64,000 nt of DNA from Halorubrum halophilum. GTDB taxonomy: Archaea > Halobacteriota > Halobacteria > Halobacteriales > Haloferacaceae. The position numbers and the translations under genes were made by a program. The stretch spans positions 34,411 to 98,410 of the forward strand of contig NZ_BBJP01000012.1 in the NCBI RefSeq assembly GCF_000739595.1, in the 5' to 3' direction. Below are positions 1 through 9,070 of the stretch, piece after piece. A model generated the notes under the pieces. It was not told the DNA's origin and made no database searches. It was given only the letters and a program-made list of their open reading frames with translations. Position 1 is the first letter of the stretch. Every line of letters starts with the position of its first letter.

Positions 1-149
1 CGATGAAGGCGCGGAAGCTCGACTGGGCCGCGCGGCTGTTGCGGTGGCTGGAGTGCCGCCGCAACGAGCGGTTCGCGGTCCTCGACGGGCGCCGCGAGGG
101 GCTCGACGACGCGCTCGCACCGATTCTTCGGGGACGCGACGACAGGTAG
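1..149 (+). CDS. C-terminal end of an unidentified protein (partial at left edge)
   Basis: An open frame runs from the window edge to a TAG stop and gives about 48 residues rich in Arg, Leu and Asp, ending in ARGRDDR-like charged sequence. The first in-frame ATG is at base 3, so it could be a complete short protein, but it more likely continues upstream. A TTTAAAAG stretch follows the stop. I do not recognise the family. It is followed by the convergent creatininase-like gene. Confidence 0.45.
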   Translation, partial: MKARKLDWAARLLRWLECRRNERFAVLDGRREGLDDALAPILRGRDDR

Positions 150-171
150 TTTAAAAGAAAGACGGAGAGCG

Positions 172-945
172 CTACTCCACGCGGTCCTTCGGCAGCAGCT
201 CCGCGCGGTCGCGAGCGTCGAGCCACTCGACCAACTGGACGAGCTGGTCGCTCGCGGCCTCGAACAGCCGCTCCGCCTTCTCTTCAGTCACGTCGGTCGG
301 GTCGCCGAACGCCCCGTTCGCGGAGTTGTCGATGGAGTCGTAGAACGTCCGGGCGCCGTGGACCATCGCGTCCGACTCGTCGAGGTGGACGAGCCCGTCG
401 TCGCGAGCGTCCTCCAGCCGGTCGGTCTTGACGAGTTCGGGGGCGATGTGGGTGATCATCGCGGTCTCCTTCGGCCCCGCGTGGGGTCCGTTGTGCTCGA
501 ACAAGTCGTCGACGAGTTCGGGGATTGACTCGTCCCACATCCACTCGATCGCGTACGCCGTCTCGTCCTCGTGGAGTCTGCGTCCGACCTCCCGGAGGTG
601 CTGGACGTTGCCGCCGTGGGCGTTCACGAACACGACCCGGTCGATCCCGTGGTACGCGAGGTTCCGGGTGAACGACTCCACGTAGTCGCGGAACTCCGGC
701 GGGTCGACCCACATCGTCCCCGGGAACTGCCGGTGGTGCGGGCTGACGCCGACGGTGACGGTGGGGGTGCGGACGGCGCCCGTCTCCTCGGCGGCCGCGG
801 TCGCGAGCGCCTCGGCGATCAGGTGGTCGGTCGCGAGCGGCAGGTGTGGGCCGTGCTGTTCCGTGGATCCCAGGGGGACGAGCGCGACGGATTCGTCCGA
901 CAGCGACTCCCCGAGTTCCGGCCACGTGTGGTCGGCGAGATACAT
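172..945 (-). CDS. Creatininase-family amidohydrolase
   Basis: The 257-residue protein has the creatininase fold signature near its N terminus: VPLGSTEQHGPHLPLATDH with candidate metal ligands Glu29, His31 and Asp40, and a second block, FVNAHGGN, with His110. The family are metal-dependent amidohydrolases. In archaea some members (ArfB) deformylate a pyrimidine intermediate in riboflavin and F420 synthesis, while others act on creatinine-like amides. The substrate here cannot be decided from sequence. The frame stays open far upstream, but the ATG beginning MYLADHTWPE was chosen because family homology starts there and the upstream part overlaps the divergent NAC promoter and gene. Upstream of the start the gene faces nac on the other strand. 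Confidence 0.85.
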   Translation of the reverse strand: MYLADHTWPELGESLSDESVALVPLGSTEQHGPHLPLATDHLIAEALATAAAEETGAVRTPTVTVGVSPHHRQFPGTMWVDPPEFRDYVESFTRNLAYHGIDRVVFVNAHGGNVQHLREVGRRLHEDETAYAIEWMWDESIPELVDDLFEHNGPHAGPKETAMITHIAPELVKTDRLEDARDDGLVHLDESDAMVHGARTFYDSIDNSANGAFGDPTDVTEEKAERLFEAASDQLVQLVEWLDARDRAELLPKDRVE

Positions 946-1110
946 ACTTGACCTCCGTGTTCGGGGACGTATGAACCCCGCTTTCTCGGTCGGGCTCGCC
1001 GGGTTCGTTCGGTCGTTCCGACCGCTGGTGCGAGCACTTCCGGGCGGTCCCAAGCGGGGCGTCGGCTCGTGTCGCCACCCTTTTTGTGTCGTCCCGCCGA
1101 ATTCGGGCGT

Positions 1111-1530
1111 ATGTTCGGAGGAGGCGGCATGAACCCGCGAAAGATGAAACAGATGATGAAACAGATGGGGATCGACGTCGAGGAGCTCGACGCCGAGCGG
1201 GTCGTCATCGAGACGGCCGACGGCGACGACCTCGTCTTCGACGGCGCCCAGGTGACCAAGATGGACGCCCAAGGCCAGGAGACCTACCAGATCGTCGGCT
1301 CGCCCGACTCGGTCGCCGACGCGGGCGCCGGCGGAAGCGCCGCGGCGGTCGAGGGCGGCGCCGAGGCGACGGCGATCGAAGACGCCGACGCGGACGACGC
1401 CGACGCCGGCATCCCCGACGACGACGTGGCGCTCGTCGCCGAGCGCGCCGAGGTGCCGCAGTCGCGGGCCCGCGAGGCCCTGGAGGATGCCGACGGCGAC
1501 CTCGCGGCCGCGATCGCGGAGCTGGAGTGA
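1111..1530 (+). CDS. nac: Nascent polypeptide-associated complex protein (archaeal NAC)
   Basis: This 139-residue protein starts [20 protein letters not shown], the typical archaeal NAC beginning with a basic ribosome-contacting segment. A NAC beta-barrel domain follows at roughly residues 15-65 and contains [15 protein letters not shown]. After an Ala/Asp-rich linker, residues about 100-139 form a UBA domain ending in [17 protein letters not shown]. The archaeal protein forms homodimers that bind nascent chains at the ribosome exit tunnel. The ATG was preferred over an upstream in-frame start because the conserved N terminus begins there. The trmI gene starts 10 bases after its stop, so the two are probably one operon. 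Confidence 0.95.
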   Translation: MFGGGGMNPRKMKQMMKQMGIDVEELDAERVVIETADGDDLVFDGAQVTKMDAQGQETYQIVGSPDSVADAGAGGSAAAVEGGAEATAIEDADADDADAGIPDDDVALVAERAEVPQSRAREALEDADGDLAAAIAELE

Positions 1531-1540
1531 CTGATCCGGC

Positions 1541-2281
1541 GTGACGGACGCCGCATACCTGTTGGTCCACGACGACAGAGAGTACCTGCTGGAGCCGGGC
1601 GAGGAGTTCGGCACCGACCTCGGCGTGCTCGAGATCCCCGACGACGTCGAGGGCGGCGACACCGTCGAGACGCATCTCGGCACCGCCTTCGAGGTCCGCG
1701 AGCTCCGCGGGCCGGACCTGTTCAACCACCTCGAACGCACCGGCGCCCCGATGATGCCCCGCGACGTGGGGCTCGTGATGGGCCACACCGGCGCGTCCGG
1801 CGGCGACCGCGTGCTCGACGCCGGCACGGGCACAGGGATCCTCGCCGCGTACCTCGGTCGCGCCGGCGCCGACGTGACCAGCTACGAGATCGATCCCGAC
1901 TTCGCCGATGTCGCCCGCGGGAACATGGCGACCGCCGGCGTGTCGGACCGCGTCGAGGTCCGCACCGGCGACCTCACCGAGGAGCTGGACGCGCTCGCCG
2001 ACGAGGACCCCTTCGACGCCTTGACGCTCGACACGGGCGACGCCCCGGCGGTCGTCGAGCGCGCGGACGACCTGCTCGCGTCGGGCGGCCGCCTCGCCGT
2101 CTACTCGCCGTTCGTCGAGGGGACCCGCGAGGCCGCACTCGCCGCGCGCGAGGCCGGGTTCGAGGGCGTCGAGACGCTCGAAACGATCCAGCGCGAGATG
2201 GACTTCTCCGACCGCGGCTCCCGCCCCTCCACCGCGGGTGTCGGCCACACCGGCTACTTGGTGTTCGGCCGGGCGCCGTAG
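1541..2281 (+). CDS. trmI: tRNA (adenine-N1-)-methyltransferase TrmI
   Basis: The 246-residue protein has an N-terminal small beta domain (YLLVHDDREYLLEPGEEFGTDLG) and a Rossmann methyltransferase domain. The domain carries the linker motif ERTGAPMMPRDVGLVM and SAM motif I, VLDAGTGTGILAAYL, near residue 90. TrmI enzymes methylate N1 of adenine 57/58 in the T loop of tRNA, which supports tRNA stability. The start is GTG, directly after nac, and no ATG lies in a better position. NAC and tRNA modification fit a translation-related operon. Confidence 0.92.
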   Translation: MTDAAYLLVHDDREYLLEPGEEFGTDLGVLEIPDDVEGGDTVETHLGTAFEVRELRGPDLFNHLERTGAPMMPRDVGLVMGHTGASGGDRVLDAGTGTGILAAYLGRAGADVTSYEIDPDFADVARGNMATAGVSDRVEVRTGDLTEELDALADEDPFDALTLDTGDAPAVVERADDLLASGGRLAVYSPFVEGTREAALAAREAGFEGVETLETIQREMDFSDRGSRPSTAGVGHTGYLVFGRAP

Positions 2282-2326
2282 TCGGACCGGCGCAACGTTC
2301 TTTCCGATTCCGCCGCCACGGAGCGT

Positions 2327-3328
2327 ATGGCTCCGCCGACGGGTGACGACGACACTTCGAAGCCAGAGGGCGACGACCCCTCCGAGGTCGCCGTCGCGCT
2401 CGACGAGGCCGATGACGAACTCGGGAAGGCCATCGAACGCGCCCTCGCCGGTCGGCCCGATGTCGTCCCCGTCGGCGTCCCGTTGGCGCTTCTCCCGCCG
2501 ATACTCGCCGCGAGGAGCGAGACGACGGGCGGCACGTGGCGGGTCGCCTGTCGGCCGGGCGTCGTCGACGCGCTCGGCCGGGCGCTCGTCCTCGGCACCG
2601 GGGTCGCCGAGGCGGTTGCGAAGGGGGCGATCGAACTGCGGACGGTCACGGACCAACCAGACGCCCAGCGAATGCTGTTCGCGTCCTCGGACCGCGTCGA
2701 CGCGGTCGCCGGCCCGGAAGGGAACCGGACGCTCGTTTCCGCGGAGACGCCGGAGCGAGTCGCGCCCGCGGCCCGAGCGGTTCGCGAGCGGTTCGCGTCC
2801 GCGACGCCCGCGACCGTCGACATGCCCGCGCGAAGCCGCCTGCTCGCGGCCGCTCGCGAGACGCTCGACGACCGATTCGCGGACGACGTGGCGGCGACGC
2901 TCGACGCGCTCCCGCACGGCGCGGTCGGTCGGACCGGCGAGGTCACCGACCGGACGCTCCTCGTCGCGCTGGCGGCGCGCCACGACCACCTGCTGTGGGA
3001 CCTGCGTCGATGGATCGGCGGCGAAGCAGATGGAGAGAACGCCGAAGGCGTCGGGATCGCCGCCGGACAGGACCTCACCGGCGACCGACGGGCTCTCGTG
3101 CGGCGCGGACTGATCGAGGCGATCAAGGTGCCGGCGGGCGACGGGCGCCCCCGACTCCGGCTTCGCGCCGCCGACGACGCGCTGCTCCGCGCGACCCCCG
3201 ACGAGGTGCTCAGCGTGCTCCGCGGGCGGTTCGCGCTCCCGGTCGACGAGGACGGCCGGGTTCAAGTGCCCCCCGGACGCGACGAGCGGCGACCGGTGTG
3301 GGAACAGGCACGACGTGACAAGAACTAA
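2327..3328 (+). CDS. TbsP/DUF5821-like transcriptional regulator (tentative)
   Basis: The protein has 333 residues. Its N-terminal two thirds are an alpha/beta sensor-like region (VVPVGVPLALLPPILAA...). The C-terminal third looks like a winged helix: TLLVALAARHDHLLWDLRRW, then RRALVRRGLIEAIKVPAGDGRPRL. The KVP-x-GRPRLRL wing resembles haloarchaeal TbsP (DUF5821), a regulator that works with TrmB in Haloferax; I make this match from memory. It starts 45 bases after trmI with an ATG behind a weak TATA-like stretch. The last bases overlap the spacer before the aminotransferase. If the assignment is wrong, it remains a haloarchaeal DNA-binding candidate. Confidence 0.65.
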   Translation: MAPPTGDDDTSKPEGDDPSEVAVALDEADDELGKAIERALAGRPDVVPVGVPLALLPPILAARSETTGGTWRVACRPGVVDALGRALVLGTGVAEAVAKGAIELRTVTDQPDAQRMLFASSDRVDAVAGPEGNRTLVSAETPERVAPAARAVRERFASATPATVDMPARSRLLAAARETLDDRFADDVAATLDALPHGAVGRTGEVTDRTLLVALAARHDHLLWDLRRWIGGEADGENAEGVGIAAGQDLTGDRRALVRRGLIEAIKVPAGDGRPRLRLRAADDALLRATPDEVLSVLRGRFALPVDEDGRVQVPPGRDERRPVWEQARRDKN

Positions 3329-3353
3329 CTCCCGGCGGCGCCCCCGAACGGGT

Positions 3354-4475
3354 ATGCCGAACTTCTCCGACAGGGTCGAGCGGATCTCGATCAGCGGGAT
3401 CCGCGAGGTGTTCGAGGCGGCCGGCGACGACGCGATCAACCTCGGGCTCGGACAGCCCGACTTCCCGACGCCTGACCACGCGCGACGGGCGGCAGTCGAC
3501 GCCATCGAGGCCGGGAAGGCCGACGCCTACACCGAGAACAAGGGGACACAGTCACTGCGCGAGGCGATCGCCGAGAAGCACCGGACGGATCAGGGGGTCG
3601 ACCTCGATCCGGGCAACGTCATCGCCACCGCGGGCGGCAGCGAGGCGCTTCACATCGCCTTAGAGGCGCACGTCGACGCCGGCGACGAGGTGTTGACCCC
3701 GGACCCGAGGTTCGTCTCCTACGACGCGCTGACGAAGCTGACCGGCGCGGAGCCGGTCCCGGTCCCGCTGCGCGACGACCTCACGATCGACCCCGCCGCG
3801 ATCGAGGACGCCATCACCGACGACACCGAGGCGTTCGTGGTGAACTCGCCCGGCAACCCGACTGGCGCGGTCTCCTCCGAGGCAGACGTGCGCGAGTTCG
3901 CGCGGATCGCCGACGAGCACGACGTGCTCTGCGTCTCCGACGAGGTGTACGAGTACACGGTCTTCGACGGCGAGCACTACTCGCCGATGGAGTTCGCCGA
4001 GACGGACAACGTCGTGGTCGTCAACTCCGCCTCGAAGCTGTTCTCGATGACGGGCTGGCGGCTCGGCTGGGTGTACGGCTCCGAGGAGCGCGTGGAGCGC
4101 ATGCTGCGCGTCCACCAGTACGCGCAAGCCTGCGCGTCGGCGCCCGCCCAGTACGCCGCGGAGGCCGCGCTGCGGGGCGACCGCGGGGTCGTCGACGAGA
4201 TGACCGCCTCCTTCGAGCGGCGCCGCGACCTCCTCCTCGACGGGTTCGACGACATCGGGATCGACTGCCCGACGCCACAGGGGGCCTTTTACGCGATGCC
4301 GCGGGTGCCCGAGGGGTTCGTCGACGAGTGCCTCGACCGCGGCGTGGTCGTCGTGCCCGGCGAGGCGTTCGGCGAGGGCGGGCGCGGGCACGCCCGGATC
4401 TCGTACGCGACCGACGAGAGCGAACTCCGCGAGGCGCTCGACGTGATGGCGGACGCCTACGAGGCCGCGAAGTAA
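3354..4475 (+). CDS. PLP-dependent class I/II aminotransferase (aspartate aminotransferase family)
   Basis: The 373-residue protein is a complete fold-type I aminotransferase. It shows the N-terminal INLGLGQPDFPTP motif, the substrate loop AYTENKGTQSLREAI, NSPGNPTGAV around residue 165, the Asp-bearing VCVSDEVYEYTVF, and the PLP lysine in SASKLFSMTGWRLG, followed by the carboxylate-binding ARISYA region. Such enzymes transfer amino groups between aspartate, tyrosine or alanine and 2-oxoacids. Substrate cannot be set from sequence. An in-frame upstream start exists, but the ATG giving MPNFSDRVERIS fits family length and the spacing behind the regulator gene. Confidence 0.93.
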   Translation: MPNFSDRVERISISGIREVFEAAGDDAINLGLGQPDFPTPDHARRAAVDAIEAGKADAYTENKGTQSLREAIAEKHRTDQGVDLDPGNVIATAGGSEALHIALEAHVDAGDEVLTPDPRFVSYDALTKLTGAEPVPVPLRDDLTIDPAAIEDAITDDTEAFVVNSPGNPTGAVSSEADVREFARIADEHDVLCVSDEVYEYTVFDGEHYSPMEFAETDNVVVVNSASKLFSMTGWRLGWVYGSEERVERMLRVHQYAQACASAPAQYAAEAALRGDRGVVDEMTASFERRRDLLLDGFDDIGIDCPTPQGAFYAMPRVPEGFVDECLDRGVVVVPGEAFGEGGRGHARISYATDESELREALDVMADAYEAAK

Positions 4476-4578
4476 GGCGAAGTACTGACAACACTTGCCA
4501 AGCGATAACTAAAGAGCATTAGTCGGTGCCGGGAGGTTTCCGCAAGTTATACTGCCGCCGGGAAAGTACCGAGGCGTA

Positions 4579-5781
4579 ATGGACCGGAACATACAGGTCA
4601 GCCGCCTCGATCGCCGAGCGGTCGAGGACCAGGAGGTCGAGATCGTCGAGCGGAAGGGTGTCGGACATCCGGATTCGATCTCCGACGGTATCGCGGAGTC
4701 GGTGTCGCGCGCGCTCTCGCAGCTCTACTTGGACCGCGTCGGGAAGGTGCTCCACTACAACACCGACGAGACGCAGCTGGTCGCCGGCCGCGCCGCGCCC
4801 GCCTACGGCGGCGGCGAGGTCGTCGAGCCGCTCTACGTGCTCATCGTCGGGCGCGCCACGAAGGAGTACGAGGGCGAGCAGCTCCCGGTCGACTCGACCG
4901 CGCTCGCCGCCGCCCGCGACTACCTCTCCGAGGCGATCCCGGAGCTGGAGTACGGCACCGACGTGATCGTCGACGTGAAACTCGGCGAGGGGTCGGGGGA
5001 TCTCCAAGACGTGTTCGGCGAGGAGACCCAACAGGTCCCGATGGCCAACGACACCTCCTTCGGCGTCGGCCACGCCCCCCTGACGGAGACGGAGGCGATC
5101 GTCTATGACGCCGAGCAGGAGCTCAACACGACCTACCACGACGATCACCCCGAACTCGGACCGGACGTGAAGATCATGGGCAAACGCGAGGGCGACCGGA
5201 TCGACATCACGGTCGCGGCCGCGATGGTCGATCGGTACGTCGACGACCTCGACGAGTACGACGACGCCGTCGAGAGCGTCCGCGAGTTCGTCACCGAGCT
5301 GGCCGAGGCGCGCACCGACCGAGAGGTCCACGTCGACGTCAACACCGCCGACGACTACGAGGAGGGCTCCGTCTACCTCACCGTCACCGGCACCTCCGCG
5401 GAGCAGGGCGACGACGGCTCCGTGGGGCGCGGCAACCGCGCGAACGGGCTCATCACGCCGAACCGTCCCATGTCGATGGAGGCGACCTCCGGGAAGAACC
5501 CCGTCAACCACATCGGGAAGATCTACAACCTCCTGTCGACTCGGATCGCGGAGTCGGTCACCGAGGAGGTCGACGGGATCCGCGACCTGCAGGTCCGCCT
5601 GCTCTCGCAGATCGGGCGCCCGATCGACGAGCCGCACGTCGCCGACGCGCAGCTCGTCACCGAGGAGGGACTGGACATCGACGACATCGAGGAGGAGGTC
5701 GTCGCCATCGTCGACGAGGAGCTGGCGAACGTCACCGACGTGACACGCAGCGTCATCGACGGCGACGTGTCGACGTTCTGA
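4579..5781 (+). CDS. mat: Archaeal-type S-adenosylmethionine synthetase
   Basis: This 400-residue protein is the archaeal MAT family (distinct from bacterial MetK). It has [17 protein letters not shown] near residue 30, [12 protein letters not shown], the phosphate-binding [15 protein letters not shown], and [15 protein letters not shown]. It makes S-adenosylmethionine from ATP and methionine, which feeds methyltransferases such as TrmI upstream. Length matches the family. An AT-rich stretch before the gene suggests its own promoter. Confidence 0.96.
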   Translation: MDRNIQVSRLDRRAVEDQEVEIVERKGVGHPDSISDGIAESVSRALSQLYLDRVGKVLHYNTDETQLVAGRAAPAYGGGEVVEPLYVLIVGRATKEYEGEQLPVDSTALAAARDYLSEAIPELEYGTDVIVDVKLGEGSGDLQDVFGEETQQVPMANDTSFGVGHAPLTETEAIVYDAEQELNTTYHDDHPELGPDVKIMGKREGDRIDITVAAAMVDRYVDDLDEYDDAVESVREFVTELAEARTDREVHVDVNTADDYEEGSVYLTVTGTSAEQGDDGSVGRGNRANGLITPNRPMSMEATSGKNPVNHIGKIYNLLSTRIAESVTEEVDGIRDLQVRLLSQIGRPIDEPHVADAQLVTEEGLDIDDIEEEVVAIVDEELANVTDVTRSVIDGDVSTF

Positions 5782-5852
5782 GTTCGTCGCCGTCGACGCG
5801 ATCCGCGACGGATCTCCGAAGCTATTTGCCTTCTGACGAATAACGGGTGGTA

Positions 5853-6893
5853 ATGGAATCGACGCGCGGGTGGCCGATCCTCGCGCTCGTCGCGGTCGTC
5901 GGGATCGTCGCTCGCGCCGTCGAATTTTCGTCGTCGCCGACCGACGACCCGGTGGCAGTCGTTCTCGGCTCGCTGATCCCGCTGGGATTCGCGGTCGCCC
6001 TGCTGGTGCTGCTGTGGTGGATCCGGTACGATGAGCGAACGGCGATCACCCGCCGTACCGTCGCCTGGTGTCTGCTCGGTGGAGCCCTGATCGCTGGCAT
6101 CGAGGGCACGACGATCCTCTACCAGCAGACGCAGGGCGTGGTGCTCACCGAGCGACGGCTCGCGGTGGTGAACGCCTTCGTGCGCGGGACGCTGCTCGGA
6201 CTTCTGATCGGACTGTACGACCACCAGCGACGGACCGCGATACGCACGTCCCGCGAGAGCGAGACGCGTCGGGACCGGTTGGACGAGTTCGCGTCGGTCG
6301 TCGCTCACGACCTCCGGAACCCCCTCTCGGTCGCGCGAGGGTACCTCACCCTCGCCCGCGAGGGCGACGACGAGGCGTTCGACCGCATCGAAGACGCCCT
6401 GGCGCGCACGGAGCAGATCATCGACGACACCCTGATGCTCGCCCGGGAAGGGGAGGGGGCGGCGGAAACGGAGCGGGTCTCGCTCGCCGCGCTGGCGCGC
6501 GACGCGTGGTCGACGACAGCGGACACCGACGGCGCCGCGGGTGAGGCGGCCAGTCTCGACATCACCGACGATGTCACGCTCCATGCGGACCCGCCCCGCC
6601 TCCGCCGGCTTCTCGAGAACCTCTTTCGTAACGCGGTCGAGCACGGCGGTACCGACGGACCGGTGACCGTCACGGTCGGGGCCACGTCGACGGGGTTCTT
6701 CGTCGCCGACGACGGCCCCGGTATTCCCGCCGACGAGCGGGAGTCGGTTCTCGACGCCGGTTACACCACCGCTGAGGAGGGAACCGGATTCGGGCTCGCG
6801 ATCGTCTCGCGGATCGCCGACGCCCACGGCTGGACGATGTCGATCGCGGAGAGCAACGAGGGCGGAGCGAAGTTCGTCTTCGAGACGGAATGA
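5853..6893 (+). CDS. Membrane-bound sensor histidine kinase
   Basis: The 347-residue protein starts with three to four hydrophobic helices (residues about 7-25, 36-57, 68-90 and 107-122), followed by a HisKA dimerisation domain. The phospho-acceptor is His152 in VVAHDLRNPLSVARGYL. A HATPase_c domain follows, with N box LLENLFRNAVEHGG, G1 box FVADDGPGIPADE and G2 box GTGFGLAIVSRIAD. No PAS or response-regulator domain is seen and no partner regulator is adjacent. The signal is unknown. Haloarchaea often have such orphan kinases. A GTG two codons upstream is an alternative start. Confidence 0.9.
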   Translation: MESTRGWPILALVAVVGIVARAVEFSSSPTDDPVAVVLGSLIPLGFAVALLVLLWWIRYDERTAITRRTVAWCLLGGALIAGIEGTTILYQQTQGVVLTERRLAVVNAFVRGTLLGLLIGLYDHQRRTAIRTSRESETRRDRLDEFASVVAHDLRNPLSVARGYLTLAREGDDEAFDRIEDALARTEQIIDDTLMLAREGEGAAETERVSLAALARDAWSTTADTDGAAGEAASLDITDDVTLHADPPRLRRLLENLFRNAVEHGGTDGPVTVTVGATSTGFFVADDGPGIPADERESVLDAGYTTAEEGTGFGLAIVSRIADAHGWTMSIAESNEGGAKFVFETE

Positions 6894-6966
6894 GAGGTCA
6901 CGGCGGTCCGGGCGCGCGGCCCGCGTGACCGCAACCGATTTGTGGAGCGGCCGAGTCCGATAGCGT

Positions 6967-7419
6967 GTGACGCGGGTGTGTCTCCTCGGCGACCCCGACG
7001 TGAACCTCACCTACGAGCTGCTGTCCCGCGAGACGGCCCGGGACGCGCTCGCGACCTACGAGATCGAGGAGCCCTTCGAGAACAGCGTCGCGGTCGACAC
7101 CGTGAGCCTCGGCGCCGCGGTGTCGCTGTTAAACGATCTCAACTGGTACCTCGTGCGCTTCGTCGACGAGGCGCTCGTCCGCGAGCCCTCCGTCTCTCCC
7201 GACGAGTGGCTCTCGCGCGACCTCGCCCGCGAGGTGCGTGACGGCGCGGTCCCGCCCGAGGAGACCGATCAGCGCTTAAAGGTGTTCGGGCTCGTCGACG
7301 GGCGACCGGTCGAACCGCTCTACGTCCGCCGGACGCAGGGCGAGACGCCCGAGTACGACCTCCGCGACGTCGACGAGACGGTGATCGTTCGGGTGAGCGA
7401 ATCGGAGTTCTCGGGGTAG
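6967..7419 (+). CDS. DUF5804-like haloarchaeal protein
   Basis: The protein has 150 residues, starts with GTG and reads MTRVCLLGDPDVNLTYELLS. It has no membrane segment or Cys cluster. The sequence looks like the haloarchaea-specific DUF5804 family (LLNDLNWYLVRFVDEALV block and PEYDLRDVDETVIVRV end). Its function is unknown. It stands alone between the histidine kinase and a convergent small gene. Confidence 0.75.
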   Translation: MTRVCLLGDPDVNLTYELLSRETARDALATYEIEEPFENSVAVDTVSLGAAVSLLNDLNWYLVRFVDEALVREPSVSPDEWLSRDLAREVRDGAVPPEETDQRLKVFGLVDGRPVEPLYVRRTQGETPEYDLRDVDETVIVRVSESEFSG

Positions 7420-7455
7420 GTCGTCGCCGACGTCGATACTCGGCGGAGCCGCTCT

Positions 7456-7671
7456 TCACCGGTCTCTGAACTCCACCGTGTAGCCGTTGTTGCGAAGTGC
7501 TTCGACGAGCTCATCGCCGGGCTCGATTTTGAACTCGTGGAACGAGTTGGTCGGGGTGTCCGTCGTATACAGCTCTGAGTCGATGTTGTCCGGTATCTCG
7601 TTCTGATGGGTGTCCTCTTGGACGACGACCGGTTGACTGGGAACGCGGGTGGTACTGTCGTTCTCCGTCAT
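7456..7671 (-). CDS. Small acidic hypothetical protein
   Basis: This frame encodes 71 residues, MTENDSTTRVPSQPVVV..., with a polar N-terminal half and an FKIEPGDELVEALRNNGYTV end that could form a small alpha-beta unit. I do not recognise the family. The Thr/Gln/Asn content is higher than in neighbours. The reverse-strand start sits behind an AT-rich TATA-like stretch (ATACATATTCTG). It is convergent to the DUF5804-like gene. The call rests on the open frame and promoter-like context only. Confidence 0.5.
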   Translation of the reverse strand: MTENDSTTRVPSQPVVVQEDTHQNEIPDNIDSELYTTDTPTNSFHEFKIEPGDELVEALRNNGYTVEFRDR

Positions 7672-7847
7672 TTGAATACATATTCTGTCACGACTATTTG
7701 GCTCTGTTGGAACCCCTTCTTCGGACGGGGCATTGTCGGCGGTTCTCGGGACCCCGGTGTCCGGACGGGTACGGATCTCTCGCCGGCCGGTCTCGCCGGT
7801 GGATCCACCGGAGACGGGTTGAAAAGGGTCCGGACCAAACTGGGACC

Positions 7848-8546
7848 ATGGAACTGAAAGCTGACGGCGACGCGGAACTCCACGAGATCGATCGCTTCGG
7901 CCGGGGCGTCGGCTGGATCGCGCACCCCGGCGAATCGATGGAGCGGGCGAGCCACGCGGTCGCGGTTCCGAACGAGGAGAGCGAGACCGACGACGTCTGG
8001 GTGTTCGACCCGGTCGACGCGCCCGGCGTCGACGACCTGCTGGACGAACTGGGTACGGTCGCGGGCGTCGCGATCGGCCTCGATCGCCACAAGCGCGACA
8101 GCGCCGAGATCGCGACCCGACACGACGCGCCCGTCTACGTCGCCGACTGGATGACCGGCGTCGCGGAGGAACTCGACGCCCCCGTCGAGCGGTTCGGCTC
8201 GCGGCTGGCGGACTCGGGGTTCGAGGCGTTCCGAGTCCGCGACTCGACGGTGCCGCCGTGGCAGGAGGTCGGCTTCTTCGACGGCGAGACGCTGATCGTC
8301 CCCGAGTCGCTCGGCTCCGCCTCGTACTTCCGGGGCGACCGCGAGCGGCTCGGCGTTCACCCGATGCTGCGGCTGACGCCGCCGACCGAGGCGCTCTCCG
8401 GACTGAACCCGGAGCGAGTGCGCGTGGGCCACGGCGTCGGCGTGGAGGAGCGCGGCGCCCTCGCCGTCGAGGACGCGCTCTCCGGGTCGCGCCGCAAGGC
8501 ACCCGGGCTGTACGCGCGGACCCTGCGCTCGGCGCTCGGGATCTGA
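7848..8546 (+). CDS. Metallo-beta-lactamase-like fold protein lacking the metal motif
   Basis: The protein has 232 residues. Its order of elements resembles the MBL fold: a beta-rich N terminus, VWVFDPVDAPGVDDLLDELG, then AIGLDRHKRDSAEIATRHDAPVYVA. In true MBL hydrolases the corresponding position holds HxHxDH, while here it reads DRHKRDS, so classical zinc binding is probably lost. The C terminus holds RVRVGHGVGVEERGALAVEDAL. The function is unknown and the fold call is an inference. The ATG lies close behind a GGGTTGAAAAGG stretch. Confidence 0.65.
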   Translation: MELKADGDAELHEIDRFGRGVGWIAHPGESMERASHAVAVPNEESETDDVWVFDPVDAPGVDDLLDELGTVAGVAIGLDRHKRDSAEIATRHDAPVYVADWMTGVAEELDAPVERFGSRLADSGFEAFRVRDSTVPPWQEVGFFDGETLIVPESLGSASYFRGDRERLGVHPMLRLTPPTEALSGLNPERVRVGHGVGVEERGALAVEDALSGSRRKAPGLYARTLRSALGI

Positions 8547-8568
8547 CCGTGTCGACGCCCCTGTGCTC

Positions 8569-8985
8569 GTGATCCACGTCACGCGCGACCTGTTGACGGT
8601 GTTGCTCGATCAGGCCGCCGAGCGCGACCCCGGCGAGACGAGCCTCCGGCTCTCGGCCACGCGCGCCGGCGAGTTCGACGAGGAGACCGGGCTCGATCCG
8701 GAGGTACCGGTGGTGACACACTTTACGCCCGCGGGGGTCGGCGGGTCGGTGAACGCGGTGTTCGGCGTCGACATCGGGACGCCCGCGGGCCGAGGCGGCG
8801 CGCGGTTCGTGTCGCACCCGAACGGGTTCCTCGGCGTGTCGAAGACGGACGATCTCGCCGCAGTCGTGCTCGTGGCGGTTCCGCCGTACGACGACGACGC
8901 GGTCGCCGCGTTCGACCGCGCCGGCGACGGGATCGAGCTGGCGGTCCTCGACGCGGCGCCGCCGGAGGAGTCACTTCCGGAGTGA
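8569..8985 (+). CDS. Haloarchaeal hypothetical protein
   Basis: The protein has about 138 residues beginning VIHVTRDLLTVLLDQAAERD. A second GTG lies two codons upstream and either may be used. It contains the blocks VTHFTPAGVGGSVNAVFGVDIG and FVSHPNGFLGVSKTDDL. It is predicted soluble and alpha/beta. I recognise the style of a haloarchaea-only family but cannot name it. It follows the MBL-like gene by about 20 bases in the same direction, so co-transcription is likely. Confidence 0.65.
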   Translation: MIHVTRDLLTVLLDQAAERDPGETSLRLSATRAGEFDEETGLDPEVPVVTHFTPAGVGGSVNAVFGVDIGTPAGRGGARFVSHPNGFLGVSKTDDLAAVVLVAVPPYDDDAVAAFDRAGDGIELAVLDAAPPEESLPE

Positions 8986-9070
8986 GTGCGCCCCGACGAC
9001 GGGGAACCACGGACGGTCGCCTCCGTCCCGAGCATGGGTTTAAAAAGCCCCGAGCGAGTACCACGTCCTA

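Noticed and set aside
1205..3505. Very long open frame on the minus strand (766 codons) across trmI and the regulator gene
   Set aside because: It is the mirror of real genes in GC-rich DNA. Its translation is Arg/Gly/Asp-rich without domains, and nac, trmI and the regulator on the other strand are clear.
7700..7714. GGCTCTGTTGGAAC resembling the transposon end found at 48072
   Set aside because: No inverted partner or target duplication is found nearby, and the match stops after about 12 bases.
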